A DNA stretch of 32,341 nucleotides from Hyphomicrobiales bacterium (GCA_021732625.1 JAKFUP010000083.1:1-32341), one strand, 5' to 3'. Shown: positions 24,752 to 32,341, counted from the stretch's first letter. Notes: generated by a model from the letters alone, not told the origin. A program made the numbers and translations.

Positions 24752-25504
24752 ATGTCCGTCGATCTCAAATCGCTGAAAGTGAAGCTGTTCACCGATGGCG
24801 CCGACAAGGCGCAGATCGTCGCGATGGCAAAGAATGCCTGGATCTCCGGCTTCACCACCAATCCTTCGCTGCTGAAAAAAGCGGGCGTTACCGACTACGT
24901 GCGTTATGCGAACGAGCTGGTGGTGGCGGTGCCCGACCGGCATATTTCGTTTGAAGTGATTTCGGATGACGAACAGGAGATGATCGCGCAGGCGCGGCTG
25001 ATTTCGTCGTGGGGCGCGAATGTCTATGCCAAGATTCCGGTGATGACGACGCGCGGCGAAATGCTGTTCGACGCCGTGCGAACGCTGTCGCGCGACGGCA
25101 TCAAGGTGAACATGACCGCGATCTTCACATCCGAACAGGTGGAGAGGGCGGTTGCGGCGCTCGATGGCGGCGCACCCGCCTGCGTTTCCGTGTTTGCGGG
25201 CCGTCTCGGCGATGTCGGCATCGACTACCGCCCCATCGTCCAGGACGCCGTGGACAAGGCGCGCGAGACTAAAAACGTCGAGATCATCTGGGCCTCGACC
25301 CGTGAGCCATTCAACGTCATCGAGGCGCACGACATGGGCTGCCATATCGTCACCGCGCCCGCCGACGTATTGCAAAAGATGCCGGGTCTCGGGATGCAGA
25401 CGGGAGACGATTTGACGCTCGCATGCGTCAAGGCGTTCTGCGCCGACGCCAAATCCGCCGGCCTGACATTGCCGCTGCCGGGCTCGGCCCGGGCTGCTGA
25501 ATAA
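24752..25504 (+). CDS. Small transaldolase-family enzyme
   Basis: Encodes 250 residues, a single TalC/FSA-type barrel. The Schiff-base Lys94 lies in VYAKIPV, Asp15 in LFTDGAD, and GFTTNPSLL is family-typical. Two diagnostic positions read as transaldolase rather than fructose-6-phosphate aldolase: Glu68 (ISFEVIS) where E. coli FSA has Gln59, and Phe125 (MTAIFTS) where FSA has Tyr131. The expected reaction is transfer of a dihydroxyacetone unit between sedoheptulose-7-phosphate/glyceraldehyde-3-phosphate and erythrose-4-phosphate/fructose-6-phosphate. Its place between manC and gnnA suggests supply of sugar phosphates to envelope synthesis, but a general pentose-phosphate role is not excluded. 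A GGAGAG ribosome-binding site is present. Confidence 0.88.
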   Translation: MSVDLKSLKVKLFTDGADKAQIVAMAKNAWISGFTTNPSLLKKAGVTDYVRYANELVVAVPDRHISFEVISDDEQEMIAQARLISSWGANVYAKIPVMTTRGEMLFDAVRTLSRDGIKVNMTAIFTSEQVERAVAALDGGAPACVSVFAGRLGDVGIDYRPIVQDAVDKARETKNVEIIWASTREPFNVIEAHDMGCHIVTAPADVLQKMPGLGMQTGDDLTLACVKAFCADAKSAGLTLPLPGSARAAE

Positions 25505-25683
25505 GCGCTCGTTTCGCCGTTGAGCCGGTCTCAAGTACCGTCCAACCGCCGGTTTTGACGTGTAATCGTTTGAATCAAAACGTGTTTGACCGGGCTGCCC
25601 GCACGTTCGCCACTGCGAATTCGGCGTGCTAGGAAACGGACGGGCAATGCGGATGTCAATCCGCCGGACGGGGGTATTCAGAA

Positions 25684-26700
25684 ATGGTGTCTGGCGTGAA
25701 AGCATCCGCGAAAGCGTCGGGTGAAAGCCGGCTTCGTATCGGCGTGATCGGTGCGGGCGTCATGGGCAGCAACCATGCGCGCGTTCTGGCGAGTTTGCCG
25801 GGCGTATCGCTGACCGGCATTGCCGATCCGCTGCCGGCGCATCGTTCGCGCGCCGAGGAATTCATCGGTTGCAAGACCTTCGCCACCATCGACGAATTGC
25901 TTGCGGCCGGCGTTGATGCCGTCACCGTGGCAGCGCCGACCCATCTGCATCACGAGATATCGCTCGCCTGCATTGCCAAGGGCATTCACGTTCTGGTCGA
26001 GAAGCCGATCGCTTCCACCGTCGAGGAGGGCAACGAGATCGTCGAGGCCGCGCGCAGCGCTGGCGTCACGCTGATGGCCGGCCATGTCGAGCGTTTCAAT
26101 CCCGCCGTGGCCGCGATCAAGAACGCGATCAAGGGCGAGGACATCCTGTCGATCGCGATCACGCGCGTCGGACCGTTTCCTCCGCGCATGTCGAACGTCG
26201 GCGTAGTGATCGACCTTGCCGTCCACGACATCGATTTGATCCGCTGGTTCACCGAATCCGAAATCATCGATGTGCAGCCGCAACTCTCCAGCGCCGTCGC
26301 CGAGCGCGAGGACATCGCGCTGCTGCAATTCCGCACTGCGTCCGGCGTGCTCGCGCACATCAACACCAATTGGCTGACGCCATTCAAGGCGCGCAACGTG
26401 ACCGTCGCGACCCGCGGCAAATACGTGATGGGCGATTTGCTGACCCGTCAGGTCACCGAGTGCTTCGGCTTCCAGCCGGATGGCAGCTACTCGATGCGCC
26501 ATCTGTCGGTCGGTCACGATGAGCCGCTGCGTGCCGAGCTGATGGCTTTTATCGAGGCGGTGAAATCCGGCTCGACCCCCGCCGTCACAGGCGAGCAAGC
26601 CGTCGCCAGCCTTGAGATCGCGATCAAGTGTCTTCAGGCGCCCGTCAATTCCGCCGCTGCGGCAACCGCCCGCAAGGGGCCGCGCCGCGTGGCCGGCTAA
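25684..26700 (+). CDS. gnnA: Gfo/Idh/MocA oxidoreductase, probable UDP-GlcNAc 3-dehydrogenase (GnnA-like)
   Basis: Encodes 338 residues. RIGVIGAGVMGSNHARVLA (about 18-36) is the NAD-binding loop, HVLVEKPIA carries the conserved EKP (Glu106-Lys107-Pro108), and VVIDLAVHDIDLIRW gives the catalytic Asp177/His181 pattern of the Gfo/Idh family. The next gene is a DegT-type aminotransferase. That pair is the hallmark of GnnA/GnnB, which oxidise and transaminate UDP-GlcNAc at C3 to give UDP-GlcNAc3N for lipid A with amide-linked 3-acyl chains. A WlbA/WbpB role would need dehydrogenase and acetyltransferase partners that are not here. About 180 bases separate it from the transaldolase gene. Family certain, exact substrate inferred. 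Confidence 0.8.
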   Translation: MVSGVKASAKASGESRLRIGVIGAGVMGSNHARVLASLPGVSLTGIADPLPAHRSRAEEFIGCKTFATIDELLAAGVDAVTVAAPTHLHHEISLACIAKGIHVLVEKPIASTVEEGNEIVEAARSAGVTLMAGHVERFNPAVAAIKNAIKGEDILSIAITRVGPFPPRMSNVGVVIDLAVHDIDLIRWFTESEIIDVQPQLSSAVAEREDIALLQFRTASGVLAHINTNWLTPFKARNVTVATRGKYVMGDLLTRQVTECFGFQPDGSYSMRHLSVGHDEPLRAELMAFIEAVKSGSTPAVTGEQAVASLEIAIKCLQAPVNSAAAATARKGPRRVAG

Positions 26701-26721
26701 TTGCTTTTTGAAATTGGACAC

Positions 26722-27873
26722 ATGAACCAGCATTTGCGCCCCGATCCCATTCCGTTCATCGACATCCAGGCTCAGCGCCGCCGGCTCGGTCAATCCATCG
26801 ACGATGCGGTGGCCCGCGTTCTCACCCATTGTGCATTCGTCAACGGTCCGGAAGTTACGCAGCTCGAAGCCGATCTCGCGGCATTCAGCGGCGCGAAGCA
26901 TGTCGTCACCTGCGCCAGCGGCACCGACGCGCTGCTGATGGTGCTGATGGCGAAAGGCATCGGTCCGGGCGACGCGGTGATCGTGCCGTCGTACACGTTT
27001 TGCGCGACGGGCGAAGCGGTTGCGCTGACAGGTGCGACGCCGGTGTTTGTCGATGTCGACGAAACCACATTCAACATCGATGCTGAATCGTTGAAGCGTG
27101 GCATTGCGACGGCGCGAAAGCTCAAGCTGACGCCGAAAGCGGTGATCCCGGTCGATCTGTTCGGCCAGTGCGCAGATCACGATGCGATCGCGGCTGTCGC
27201 AAATGCAGAAGGTCTGTTCGTGCTCGACGATGCGGCGCAAGGTTTCGGCGCGTCGTACAAGGGCCGCCGTCTTGGCACGTTCGGTCTGGCGACAGCGACG
27301 AGCTTCTTCCCGGCCAAACCGCTTGGCTGTTACGGCGACGGCGGCGCCATCTTCACGGACGATGCCGAGCTGGCCAATACGCTGCGCAGCATCCGCGTCC
27401 ACGGTCAGGGTTCCGACAAGTACGATAACGTCCGCCTCGGCCTCACGGCCCGCCTGGACACGATGCAGGCCGCGGTCCTGATCGAGAAGCTGAAGATATT
27501 CGAAGACGAGATTGCCGAGCGCAATCGTGTTGCGGCACGTTACGCGCAGGGTCTTGGCAACATGGTCACGGTGCCTCAGCTTGCCGACGGCTGCTCGTCG
27601 GTCTGGGCGCAGTACACCATCCGGCTGCCGCAGGGCGTCGATCGTGACGCGTTTGCCGCGCACCTCAAATCGCAAGGCGTTCCGACCGCGGTCTATTATG
27701 GAAAGTCGATGCATCAGCAGAGTGCATACCGGCATTATCCGGTCGCGGACGGTGGCCTGCCGGTGTCGGAGAAGCTCTCGGAGGATGTCATCAGCCTTCC
27801 GATGCACGCCTATCTCGATGAATCGGCGCAGGATCGTGTCATCAAGGCTGTGCGCGGCGCGCTTTCCGCCTGA
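26722..27873 (+). CDS. gnnB: DegT/DnrJ/EryC1 aminotransferase, probable GnnB
   Basis: Encodes 383 residues of a PLP sugar aminotransferase. IPFIDIQAQRRRLG starts the fold, TCASGTDALLMVLM binds PLP phosphate, PSYTFCATGEAVALTGATPVFVDVD follows, VLDDAAQGFGASYKGRRLG has the PLP-stacking Asp/Gln, and the Schiff-base lysine is Lys199 in FFPAKPLGCYGDGGAIFT. Directly behind the GnnA-like dehydrogenase it would transfer an amino group, usually from glutamate, to the 3-keto sugar, giving UDP-2,3-diamino-glucose. ATG 26722 fits the family start; a TTG at 26701 abuts the previous stop, so coupling is likely in any case. Other 3-amino-sugar pathways remain possible. Confidence 0.82.
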   Translation: MNQHLRPDPIPFIDIQAQRRRLGQSIDDAVARVLTHCAFVNGPEVTQLEADLAAFSGAKHVVTCASGTDALLMVLMAKGIGPGDAVIVPSYTFCATGEAVALTGATPVFVDVDETTFNIDAESLKRGIATARKLKLTPKAVIPVDLFGQCADHDAIAAVANAEGLFVLDDAAQGFGASYKGRRLGTFGLATATSFFPAKPLGCYGDGGAIFTDDAELANTLRSIRVHGQGSDKYDNVRLGLTARLDTMQAAVLIEKLKIFEDEIAERNRVAARYAQGLGNMVTVPQLADGCSSVWAQYTIRLPQGVDRDAFAAHLKSQGVPTAVYYGKSMHQQSAYRHYPVADGGLPVSEKLSEDVISLPMHAYLDESAQDRVIKAVRGALSA

Positions 27874-27915
27874 TTTCGGCGTTTTTCCGCACCTCCGGTT
27901 AGGCTAAAACGCCTC

Positions 27916-29442
27916 ATGCTGCGTCGTATTTTCACCGTCGGCGGTTTTACGCTTCTCTCGCGGCTGACCGGCTTTGCCCGCGACATCATGCTGGCGGCTA
28001 TTCTCGGCGCCGGTCCGATTGCGGATGCGTTCTTTGTCGCGTTGAGGCTGCCCAATCATTTCCGTGCAATCTTTGCCGAGGGCGCATTCAACGCGGCGTT
28101 CATTCCGGCCTACGCCCACATCCATGGCAATGGCGGCGAGGCATCGGCGCGGCTGTTTGCCAGCCGAATCTTCACGCTGCTGTTGGCGGTGCAAGTCATT
28201 CTGCTGGCGGTGGCGTGGCTGTTCATGCCGCAGGTGATCGCGCTGCTTGCGCCCGGCTTTGTCGACGATCCGCAGCGCGGTGCTCTGGCCGTGACGCTGA
28301 CGCGGATCACGTTTCCTTATCTGCTGCTGATTACGCTGGTGACGCTCTATGGCGGCATGCTCAACGTCATGCATCGCTTTGCGACGGCCGCCGCCGCACC
28401 AATCCTGCTCAATCTCTCGATGATGGCGGCGCTGGCGCTCGCTGTCTTTTTCCCGACCGCCGGCCATGCGGCGGCGTGGGGTGTACTGGTGGCCGGCGTG
28501 CTGGAATTTCTGCTACTGGCCGGCGATGCCAAACGGAATGGCGTGCTGCCGGGCTTCGCGAAGCCGAAACTCGACGAAGACGTGCGCGGATTCTTCCGCG
28601 CGCTCGGCCCGGCGACACTTGGATCGATGGGCACGCAGGTCGCGCTGTTCGCCGACACCATCATTGCAACATTTCTCGCCGCGGGCGCGCTGTCGGCACT
28701 GTATTACGCCGATCGCCTCAACCAGTTGCCGATCGGCGTCATCGGCATCGCGATCGGCACCGTTTTGTTGCCGGAGATGTCGCGGCAACTGACCTCGGGT
28801 GATCGCATTGGAGCGATGGCGTCGCAGCGCAAGGCGTTCGACTTCACGCTGCTGTTCTCGGTGCCGTTCGTGGCTGCGTTCCTGACGGTGCCCGATATCA
28901 TCATGCGTGCGATGTTCGCGCGCGGCGCTTTCACCAAATCGGATGCGGCGGCGGCGGGCGCGACGCTGGCCGCTTACGCCGTTGGGCTCATTCCGTTCGT
29001 GCTGATCCGCAGCGCGATCGCGACCTTCCTCGCGCGCAAGGACACTGCGACGCCGATGATAGCTGCGCTGACCGGTGTTGCGGTCAATGTCGCGCTCAAG
29101 ATCGCGCTGGTTGGCTCATTGGCGCAAATCGGCCTCGCATTGGCCACAGCCGTCGGCGCGTGGGTCAATCTGCTGCTGGTGGTGGTCTTTGCAGTCCGGC
29201 GAGATCATCTTGAGATCGATCGCGGCTTCGTCCGTTCGATGCTGAAATTCGCCGCTGCGGGAATTGTGCTCGCCGCTGCGCTCTGGTTTTCGTCGCGATG
29301 GCTTGCGACTGGGATGGGGAGCATCGCCTTGCGCGACGAAGCCATCCTTGGCGCATTGATCGTGATTGGCGCTGTGGTCTACGTCGTGCTTGTTTTCGCA
29401 CTGTTCGGCAAACGCTGGCTTGCATCGCTGATCCGCCGGTAA
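27916..29442 (+). CDS. murJ: Lipid II flippase MurJ (MviN)
   Basis: Flips lipid II across the inner membrane for peptidoglycan synthesis. The 508 residues show about 14 hydrophobic segments of the MOP superfamily. The N-terminus (FTLLSRLTGFARDIMLAAIL and GPIADAFFVALRLPNHFRAIFAEGAFNAAFIPAY) carries the conserved Arg residues of the central cavity, Arg18 and Arg24 among them, and YYADRLNQLPIGVIGIAIGTVLLPEMSR is a further MurJ hallmark. These marks make MurJ much more likely than an O-antigen Wzx. It follows gnnB by 42 bases on the same strand and probably shares its transcript. GTTAGG serves as a weak ribosome-binding site. Confidence 0.95.
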   Translation: MLRRIFTVGGFTLLSRLTGFARDIMLAAILGAGPIADAFFVALRLPNHFRAIFAEGAFNAAFIPAYAHIHGNGGEASARLFASRIFTLLLAVQVILLAVAWLFMPQVIALLAPGFVDDPQRGALAVTLTRITFPYLLLITLVTLYGGMLNVMHRFATAAAAPILLNLSMMAALALAVFFPTAGHAAAWGVLVAGVLEFLLLAGDAKRNGVLPGFAKPKLDEDVRGFFRALGPATLGSMGTQVALFADTIIATFLAAGALSALYYADRLNQLPIGVIGIAIGTVLLPEMSRQLTSGDRIGAMASQRKAFDFTLLFSVPFVAAFLTVPDIIMRAMFARGAFTKSDAAAAGATLAAYAVGLIPFVLIRSAIATFLARKDTATPMIAALTGVAVNVALKIALVGSLAQIGLALATAVGAWVNLLLVVVFAVRRDHLEIDRGFVRSMLKFAAAGIVLAAALWFSSRWLATGMGSIALRDEAILGALIVIGAVVYVVLVFALFGKRWLASLIRR

Positions 29443-29503
29443 GCCGTTTGCGCCGCCGCCCGATCCGCTGCACTATATTGCGAACAACAACACCGGAGTG
29501 ACA

Positions 29504-31810
29504 ATGGCACCCGTAAAATTCGGCGTCGGCCAGAGCGTGCGGCGCAAGGAAGACGATCCGCTGATCCGCGGCAAGGGCCGCTATACCGACGATCATTCCC
29601 CCGGCCGCGAATTGCATGGGTTGATGGTCCGTTCGCCTCACGCACATGCCAAATTCAAGATCGATGCGGGCGCGGCGCGCGCTAAGCCCGGCGTCAGCGA
29701 GATCTTCACCCATCGGGACGTGCGCGATCTGGGCACGCTGCCGTGCCTGTTCGAGCTGCCAGACACCAAATTCAAGGTCCCGCCCTATCTCATTCTGGCC
29801 GATGGCGAAGTGCGACATGTCGGCGATGCGGTTGCCTTCGTGGTCGCCGAAACCATCGAGCAGGCCCGTGACGCAGTCGAAGCCCTCAAGATCGACTGGC
29901 AGCCGCTGCCCTCGGTCGTCGGCGTCAAGAACGCCATTCAGAAGAACGCGCCGCAGGTGTGGGCGGATCAGCCGGGCAACGTACTGTTCGATGTTTCGAT
30001 CGGCGACAAGAAGGCGGTGGACGCTGCGTTCGCAAAGGCGCATGCGGTGGCCGAGATCGCCATCGTCAATCCGCGCGTTGTCATCAACTACATCGAGACG
30101 CGCGCCGTCGTTGCCGAATACGACGCCAAGCGCGATCACCTGACGCTGACGCTCGGCAGCCAGGGCAGCCACCGCATCCGTGATATCCTGTGCCAGAACA
30201 TTCTGAAAATCCCGGTCGACCAGATGCGGGTGATTTGCCCCGATGTCGGCGGCGGTTTCGGCACCAAGCTGTTTCCGTATCGCGAATACGCGCTCGCTGC
30301 ATTCGCCGCGCGCAAGCTGCGCAAGAGCGTCAAGTGGGTCGCCGACCGCGCCGAGCACTTTCTCGGCGATGCGCAAGGACGCGATAACGTCACCACCGCG
30401 CGCATGGCGCTCGGGGAAGACGGCAAGTTTCTCGGCATGGATGTCGATCTTGTCGCCGACATGGGCGCGTATCTGTCGACGTTCGGCCCTTACATTCCCT
30501 ATGGCGGCGCGGGCATGCTGCCGGGGCTCTACGATTTTCAGGCGTTTTACTGCCGGGTGCGGACCGTGTTCACCAACACCGTGCCGGTCGATGCCTATCG
30601 CGGGGCGGGCCGCCCCGAAGCCTCCTATGTGGTCGAGCGTCTCGCCGATGCGGCCGCACGCAAGCTCGGAATGACGCCCGATGCGATCCGCCGCAAGAAT
30701 TTCATCGCGCCGCGGGCGATGCCTTACACAACCGCGACGGCCAAGATTTACGACTCGGGCGACTTCGCTGCGCATCTGAAACGTGCGCAGGAAGTCGCGA
30801 ACTGGAAAGAGTTCCCCAAGCGCGCCAAGGCGGCGAAAAAGCTGGGGCTGGTGCGCGGCATCGGCCTTGGCTCCTACGTCGAGGTCTGCGGTACCATGGG
30901 CGAGGAAGCCGCCGAGGTGCGGCTCGACGAGAGCGGTGACGTCACGGTTCTGATCGGCACCCAGTCGAGCGGGCAGGGACATCTCACGGCCTACGCGCAG
31001 ATCATTGCAGACCAGTTCGGAATTCCGCCCGAGCGTGTTCACATGGTGCAGGGTGACACCGACAAGGTTGCGACCGGGCTCGGCACCGGCGGATCGGCCT
31101 CGATCCCGACCGGCGGGGTCAGTGTTCAGCGCGCCACGCGCAAACTTGGCGAAAGTCTCAAGCAGATTGCTGCGGACGCGCTCGAAACCGGCGTCGCCGA
31201 TCTGGAGATCGGCGACGGCAAGGTTCGGGTCGCTGGCACCGACCGGTCGATCTCGTTTGCAGATCTGGCCAAGCGTCCCGGCGTAGATCCATCGAAGCTG
31301 AGCGCCAGCGAGACGTTCACCAGTGCGGACGGGACGTATCCGAACGGCACCCACGTCGCGGAAGTCGAAATCGATCCGGCGACCGGCGTAATTCGCGTGG
31401 TCAACTACGTCATCGTCGATGACTTTGGCGTTACCTTGAATCCGCTTCTGCTGGCCGGGCAGGTCCATGGCGGCACCATGCAGGGCATCGGTCAGGCGCT
31501 GATGGAGCAGGCGGTTTACGACCCTGCCGACGGCCAGCTCGTGACCGGCACGTTCATGGACTATGCGCTGCCGCGGGCGGCCGACGGCCCGTCGATCCAG
31601 TTCGAAACCAGCAATGTGCCCTGCAAGACCAATCCCTTGGGCGTCAAAGGGGCCGGCGAGGCGGGGGCGGTCGGATCATGCCCGGCGGTCGTCAACGCCA
31701 TTATCGATGGCCTGTGGCGGGAATACCAGATCGGCCACATCGATATGCCGGCCACCTCGGAAAGGGTGTGGATGGCCATCGCAGAGCAGCAAAAGCGTCA
31801 TCGATTGTAG
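29504..31810 (+). CDS. Molybdenum hydroxylase large subunit (CO dehydrogenase form II / aldehyde oxidase type)
   Basis: Encodes 768 residues, full length for the molybdopterin-binding subunit of the xanthine oxidase family. The start VGQSVRRKEDDPLIRGKGRYTDD is typical of CoxL-like proteins. The active-site loop is AYRGAGR at 364-370, the form II motif; the AYxCSFR loop of genuine CO-oxidising CoxL is absent. GGGFGTKLFPYREYAL binds the cofactor, and the catalytic Glu719 is in GVKGAGEAG. Expected reaction: hydroxylation of an aldehyde or heterocycle with water, electrons passing to FeS and FAD subunits. Those subunits (coxS, coxM) are not next to it, so partners must be elsewhere. A CGGAG ribosome-binding site precedes the ATG. 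Substrate unknown. Confidence 0.92.
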   Translation: MAPVKFGVGQSVRRKEDDPLIRGKGRYTDDHSPGRELHGLMVRSPHAHAKFKIDAGAARAKPGVSEIFTHRDVRDLGTLPCLFELPDTKFKVPPYLILADGEVRHVGDAVAFVVAETIEQARDAVEALKIDWQPLPSVVGVKNAIQKNAPQVWADQPGNVLFDVSIGDKKAVDAAFAKAHAVAEIAIVNPRVVINYIETRAVVAEYDAKRDHLTLTLGSQGSHRIRDILCQNILKIPVDQMRVICPDVGGGFGTKLFPYREYALAAFAARKLRKSVKWVADRAEHFLGDAQGRDNVTTARMALGEDGKFLGMDVDLVADMGAYLSTFGPYIPYGGAGMLPGLYDFQAFYCRVRTVFTNTVPVDAYRGAGRPEASYVVERLADAAARKLGMTPDAIRRKNFIAPRAMPYTTATAKIYDSGDFAAHLKRAQEVANWKEFPKRAKAAKKLGLVRGIGLGSYVEVCGTMGEEAAEVRLDESGDVTVLIGTQSSGQGHLTAYAQIIADQFGIPPERVHMVQGDTDKVATGLGTGGSASIPTGGVSVQRATRKLGESLKQIAADALETGVADLEIGDGKVRVAGTDRSISFADLAKRPGVDPSKLSASETFTSADGTYPNGTHVAEVEIDPATGVIRVVNYVIVDDFGVTLNPLLLAGQVHGGTMQGIGQALMEQAVYDPADGQLVTGTFMDYALPRAADGPSIQFETSNVPCKTNPLGVKGAGEAGAVGSCPAVVNAIIDGLWREYQIGHIDMPATSERVWMAIAEQQKRHRL

Positions 31811-31967
31811 GGGTATGCCGGAATATTAAATTGATTCCAGTGTTCTGGATTATAGTGCATCGTCTGTCTGACCTTGAATCGGGCCGGTCATGCCCTGGGT
31901 GATAGCACTTCGGGTGATAGCCAGCGATTTTGCGCGCAATTCGTTTGATCCAAAGGAGAACCGGCCG

Positions 31968-32341
31968 ATGATTCGTGGAGTTGTTATTGTGGGGACATTG
32001 TTGCTGGGTGCCGGCGTCGTCGCCGCGCAGCAGGATCTCGTTGCGCAGCGTGCGTCGCTGATGAAGGCCAACGGCAAGAACATCGGAACTGTTCTCAGCG
32101 CCACAGCGAAGGGCGACAAGCCCTACGATCAGGCCGCGATCGATGCCGCGCTGAATGTTCTTGAAGACACCGCAAAGAAGCTTCCTGCGCTTTATCCCGA
32201 CGGCACCAAGGGCCTCAAGACCGACGGCGATTTCCGGGCGTCGCCGAAGATCTGGGAGAACAGGGCCGGGTTCGAAGCCGAAATAGCTGCCTTCGCCAAG
32301 GCCGTTAGCGAAGCCAAGACAAAGATGAAAGATATCGATTC
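31968..32341 (+). CDS. Cytochrome c'-type protein, 5' part (cut by window edge)
   Basis: The frame is open from an ATG preceded by AAAGGAG to the last base, giving 124 residues. A short signal peptide (MIRGVVIVGTLLLGAGVVAA, cleavage about residue 20) directs it to the periplasm. The mature start QDLVAQRASLMKANGKNIGTVLS has the R-x-x-L-M-K pattern of class II c-type cytochromes (c' and c-556), and the later KTDGDFRASPKIWENRAGFE helix is also family-typical. The haem motif CxxCH normally lies near the C-terminus and would be just beyond the window, so covalent haem is not proven here. It follows the molybdenum hydroxylase gene by 157 bases on the same strand. Confidence 0.88.
   Translation, partial: MIRGVVIVGTLLLGAGVVAAQQDLVAQRASLMKANGKNIGTVLSATAKGDKPYDQAAIDAALNVLEDTAKKLPALYPDGTKGLKTDGDFRASPKIWENRAGFEAEIAAFAKAVSEAKTKMKDID

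Noticed and set aside
24752-25504. Fructose-6-phosphate aldolase for the small transaldolase-family gene
   Set aside because: The two positions that separate FSA from transaldolase read Glu and Phe (transaldolase) rather than Gln and Tyr.
25678-27807. 709-codon open frame on the minus strand across gnnA and gnnB
   Set aside because: Same reason: it mirrors the coding strand, spans two unrelated genes and their gap, and has no domain pattern.
27916-29442. O-antigen flippase Wzx
   Set aside because: The RLTGFARD and LPNHFRAIFAEGAFNAAF segments and 508-residue length are MurJ hallmarks.
29165-31468. 767-codon open frame on the minus strand across the end of murJ and the molybdenum hydroxylase gene
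   Set aside because: Composition and position show an antisense shadow; the plus-strand gene has all catalytic motifs.
29504-31810. Genuine aerobic CO dehydrogenase (CoxL form I)
   Set aside because: The active-site loop is AYRGAGR instead of AYxCSFR, and coxS and coxM are not adjacent.
1-32341. Mobile elements, phage genes, CRISPR arrays, tRNA or rRNA genes
   Set aside because: No transposase or integrase frame, no regularly spaced repeats, and no cloverleaf or rRNA-like sequence was seen; the only repeat family member is the palindrome at 6937-7052.

Overview
The window looks like a chromosomal segment of an alphaproteobacterium of the Bradyrhizobium / Rhodopseudomonas / Afipia / Nitrobacter group (Nitrobacteraceae). 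The evidence is high GC, strongly biased third codon positions that create long antisense frames, a palindromic repeat of the kind common in these genomes, and lipopolysaccharide (LPS) genes that fit the lipid A known from this family. The genus assignment is an inference. I see no tRNA, rRNA, CRISPR array, insertion sequence or phage gene, and no gene-free stretch over about 220 bases.

Region 1 (1-8600) is mostly one-carbon and methyl-group metabolism. It starts with the 3' end of nikR and a convergent uroporphyrinogen-III synthase gene. Then come purU, a short zinc-dependent MetE-type methyltransferase gene, a small cupin gene and a DUF1801 gene. Next is an unusual protein with an N-terminal helix-turn-helix-like segment and a SAM-methyltransferase-like fold, then metK and ahcY. 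Together, PurU (frees formate and tetrahydrofolate), the MetE-like enzyme (makes methionine), MetK (makes SAM) and AhcY (clears SAH) cover much of the activated methyl cycle. A hairpin overlaps the metK ribosome-binding site, a palindromic repeat fills the metK-ahcY gap, and a strong terminator follows ahcY.

Region 2 (8594-11992) is miscellaneous: an exported TPR protein, a small exported tyrosine-rich protein, an amidase-signature enzyme and a fumarylacetoacetate-hydrolase-family enzyme.

Region 3 (12031-29442) is a cell-envelope region. It holds an MsbA-like ABC exporter, galE and the complete ADP-L-glycero-D-manno-heptose route (gmhA, hldE, gmhB, hldD) with both heptosyltransferases (waaC, waaF). 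These are followed by a UPF0104-type membrane protein, a UDP-glucuronate 4-epimerase, manC, a transaldolase, a GnnA-like dehydrogenase with a GnnB-like aminotransferase, and murJ. The likely products are core heptose, UDP-galacturonate, GDP-mannose and UDP-2,3-diamino sugar. The last three match the unusual decorations and backbone of Bradyrhizobium-type lipid A (diaminoglucose backbone, galacturonate and mannose). The transaldolase links sedoheptulose-7-phosphate (heptose precursor) with fructose-6-phosphate (mannose precursor).

Region 4 (29504-32341) holds a molybdenum hydroxylase large subunit of the CO-dehydrogenase form II / aldehyde oxidase type with no small or medium subunit beside it, and the 5' part of a cytochrome c'-type gene cut by the window edge.

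Most genes are ordinary. The most interesting items are the helix-turn-helix/methyltransferase protein and its leader in front of metK, the gnnAB-lpsL-manC-transaldolase group, and the orphan molybdenum hydroxylase subunit.
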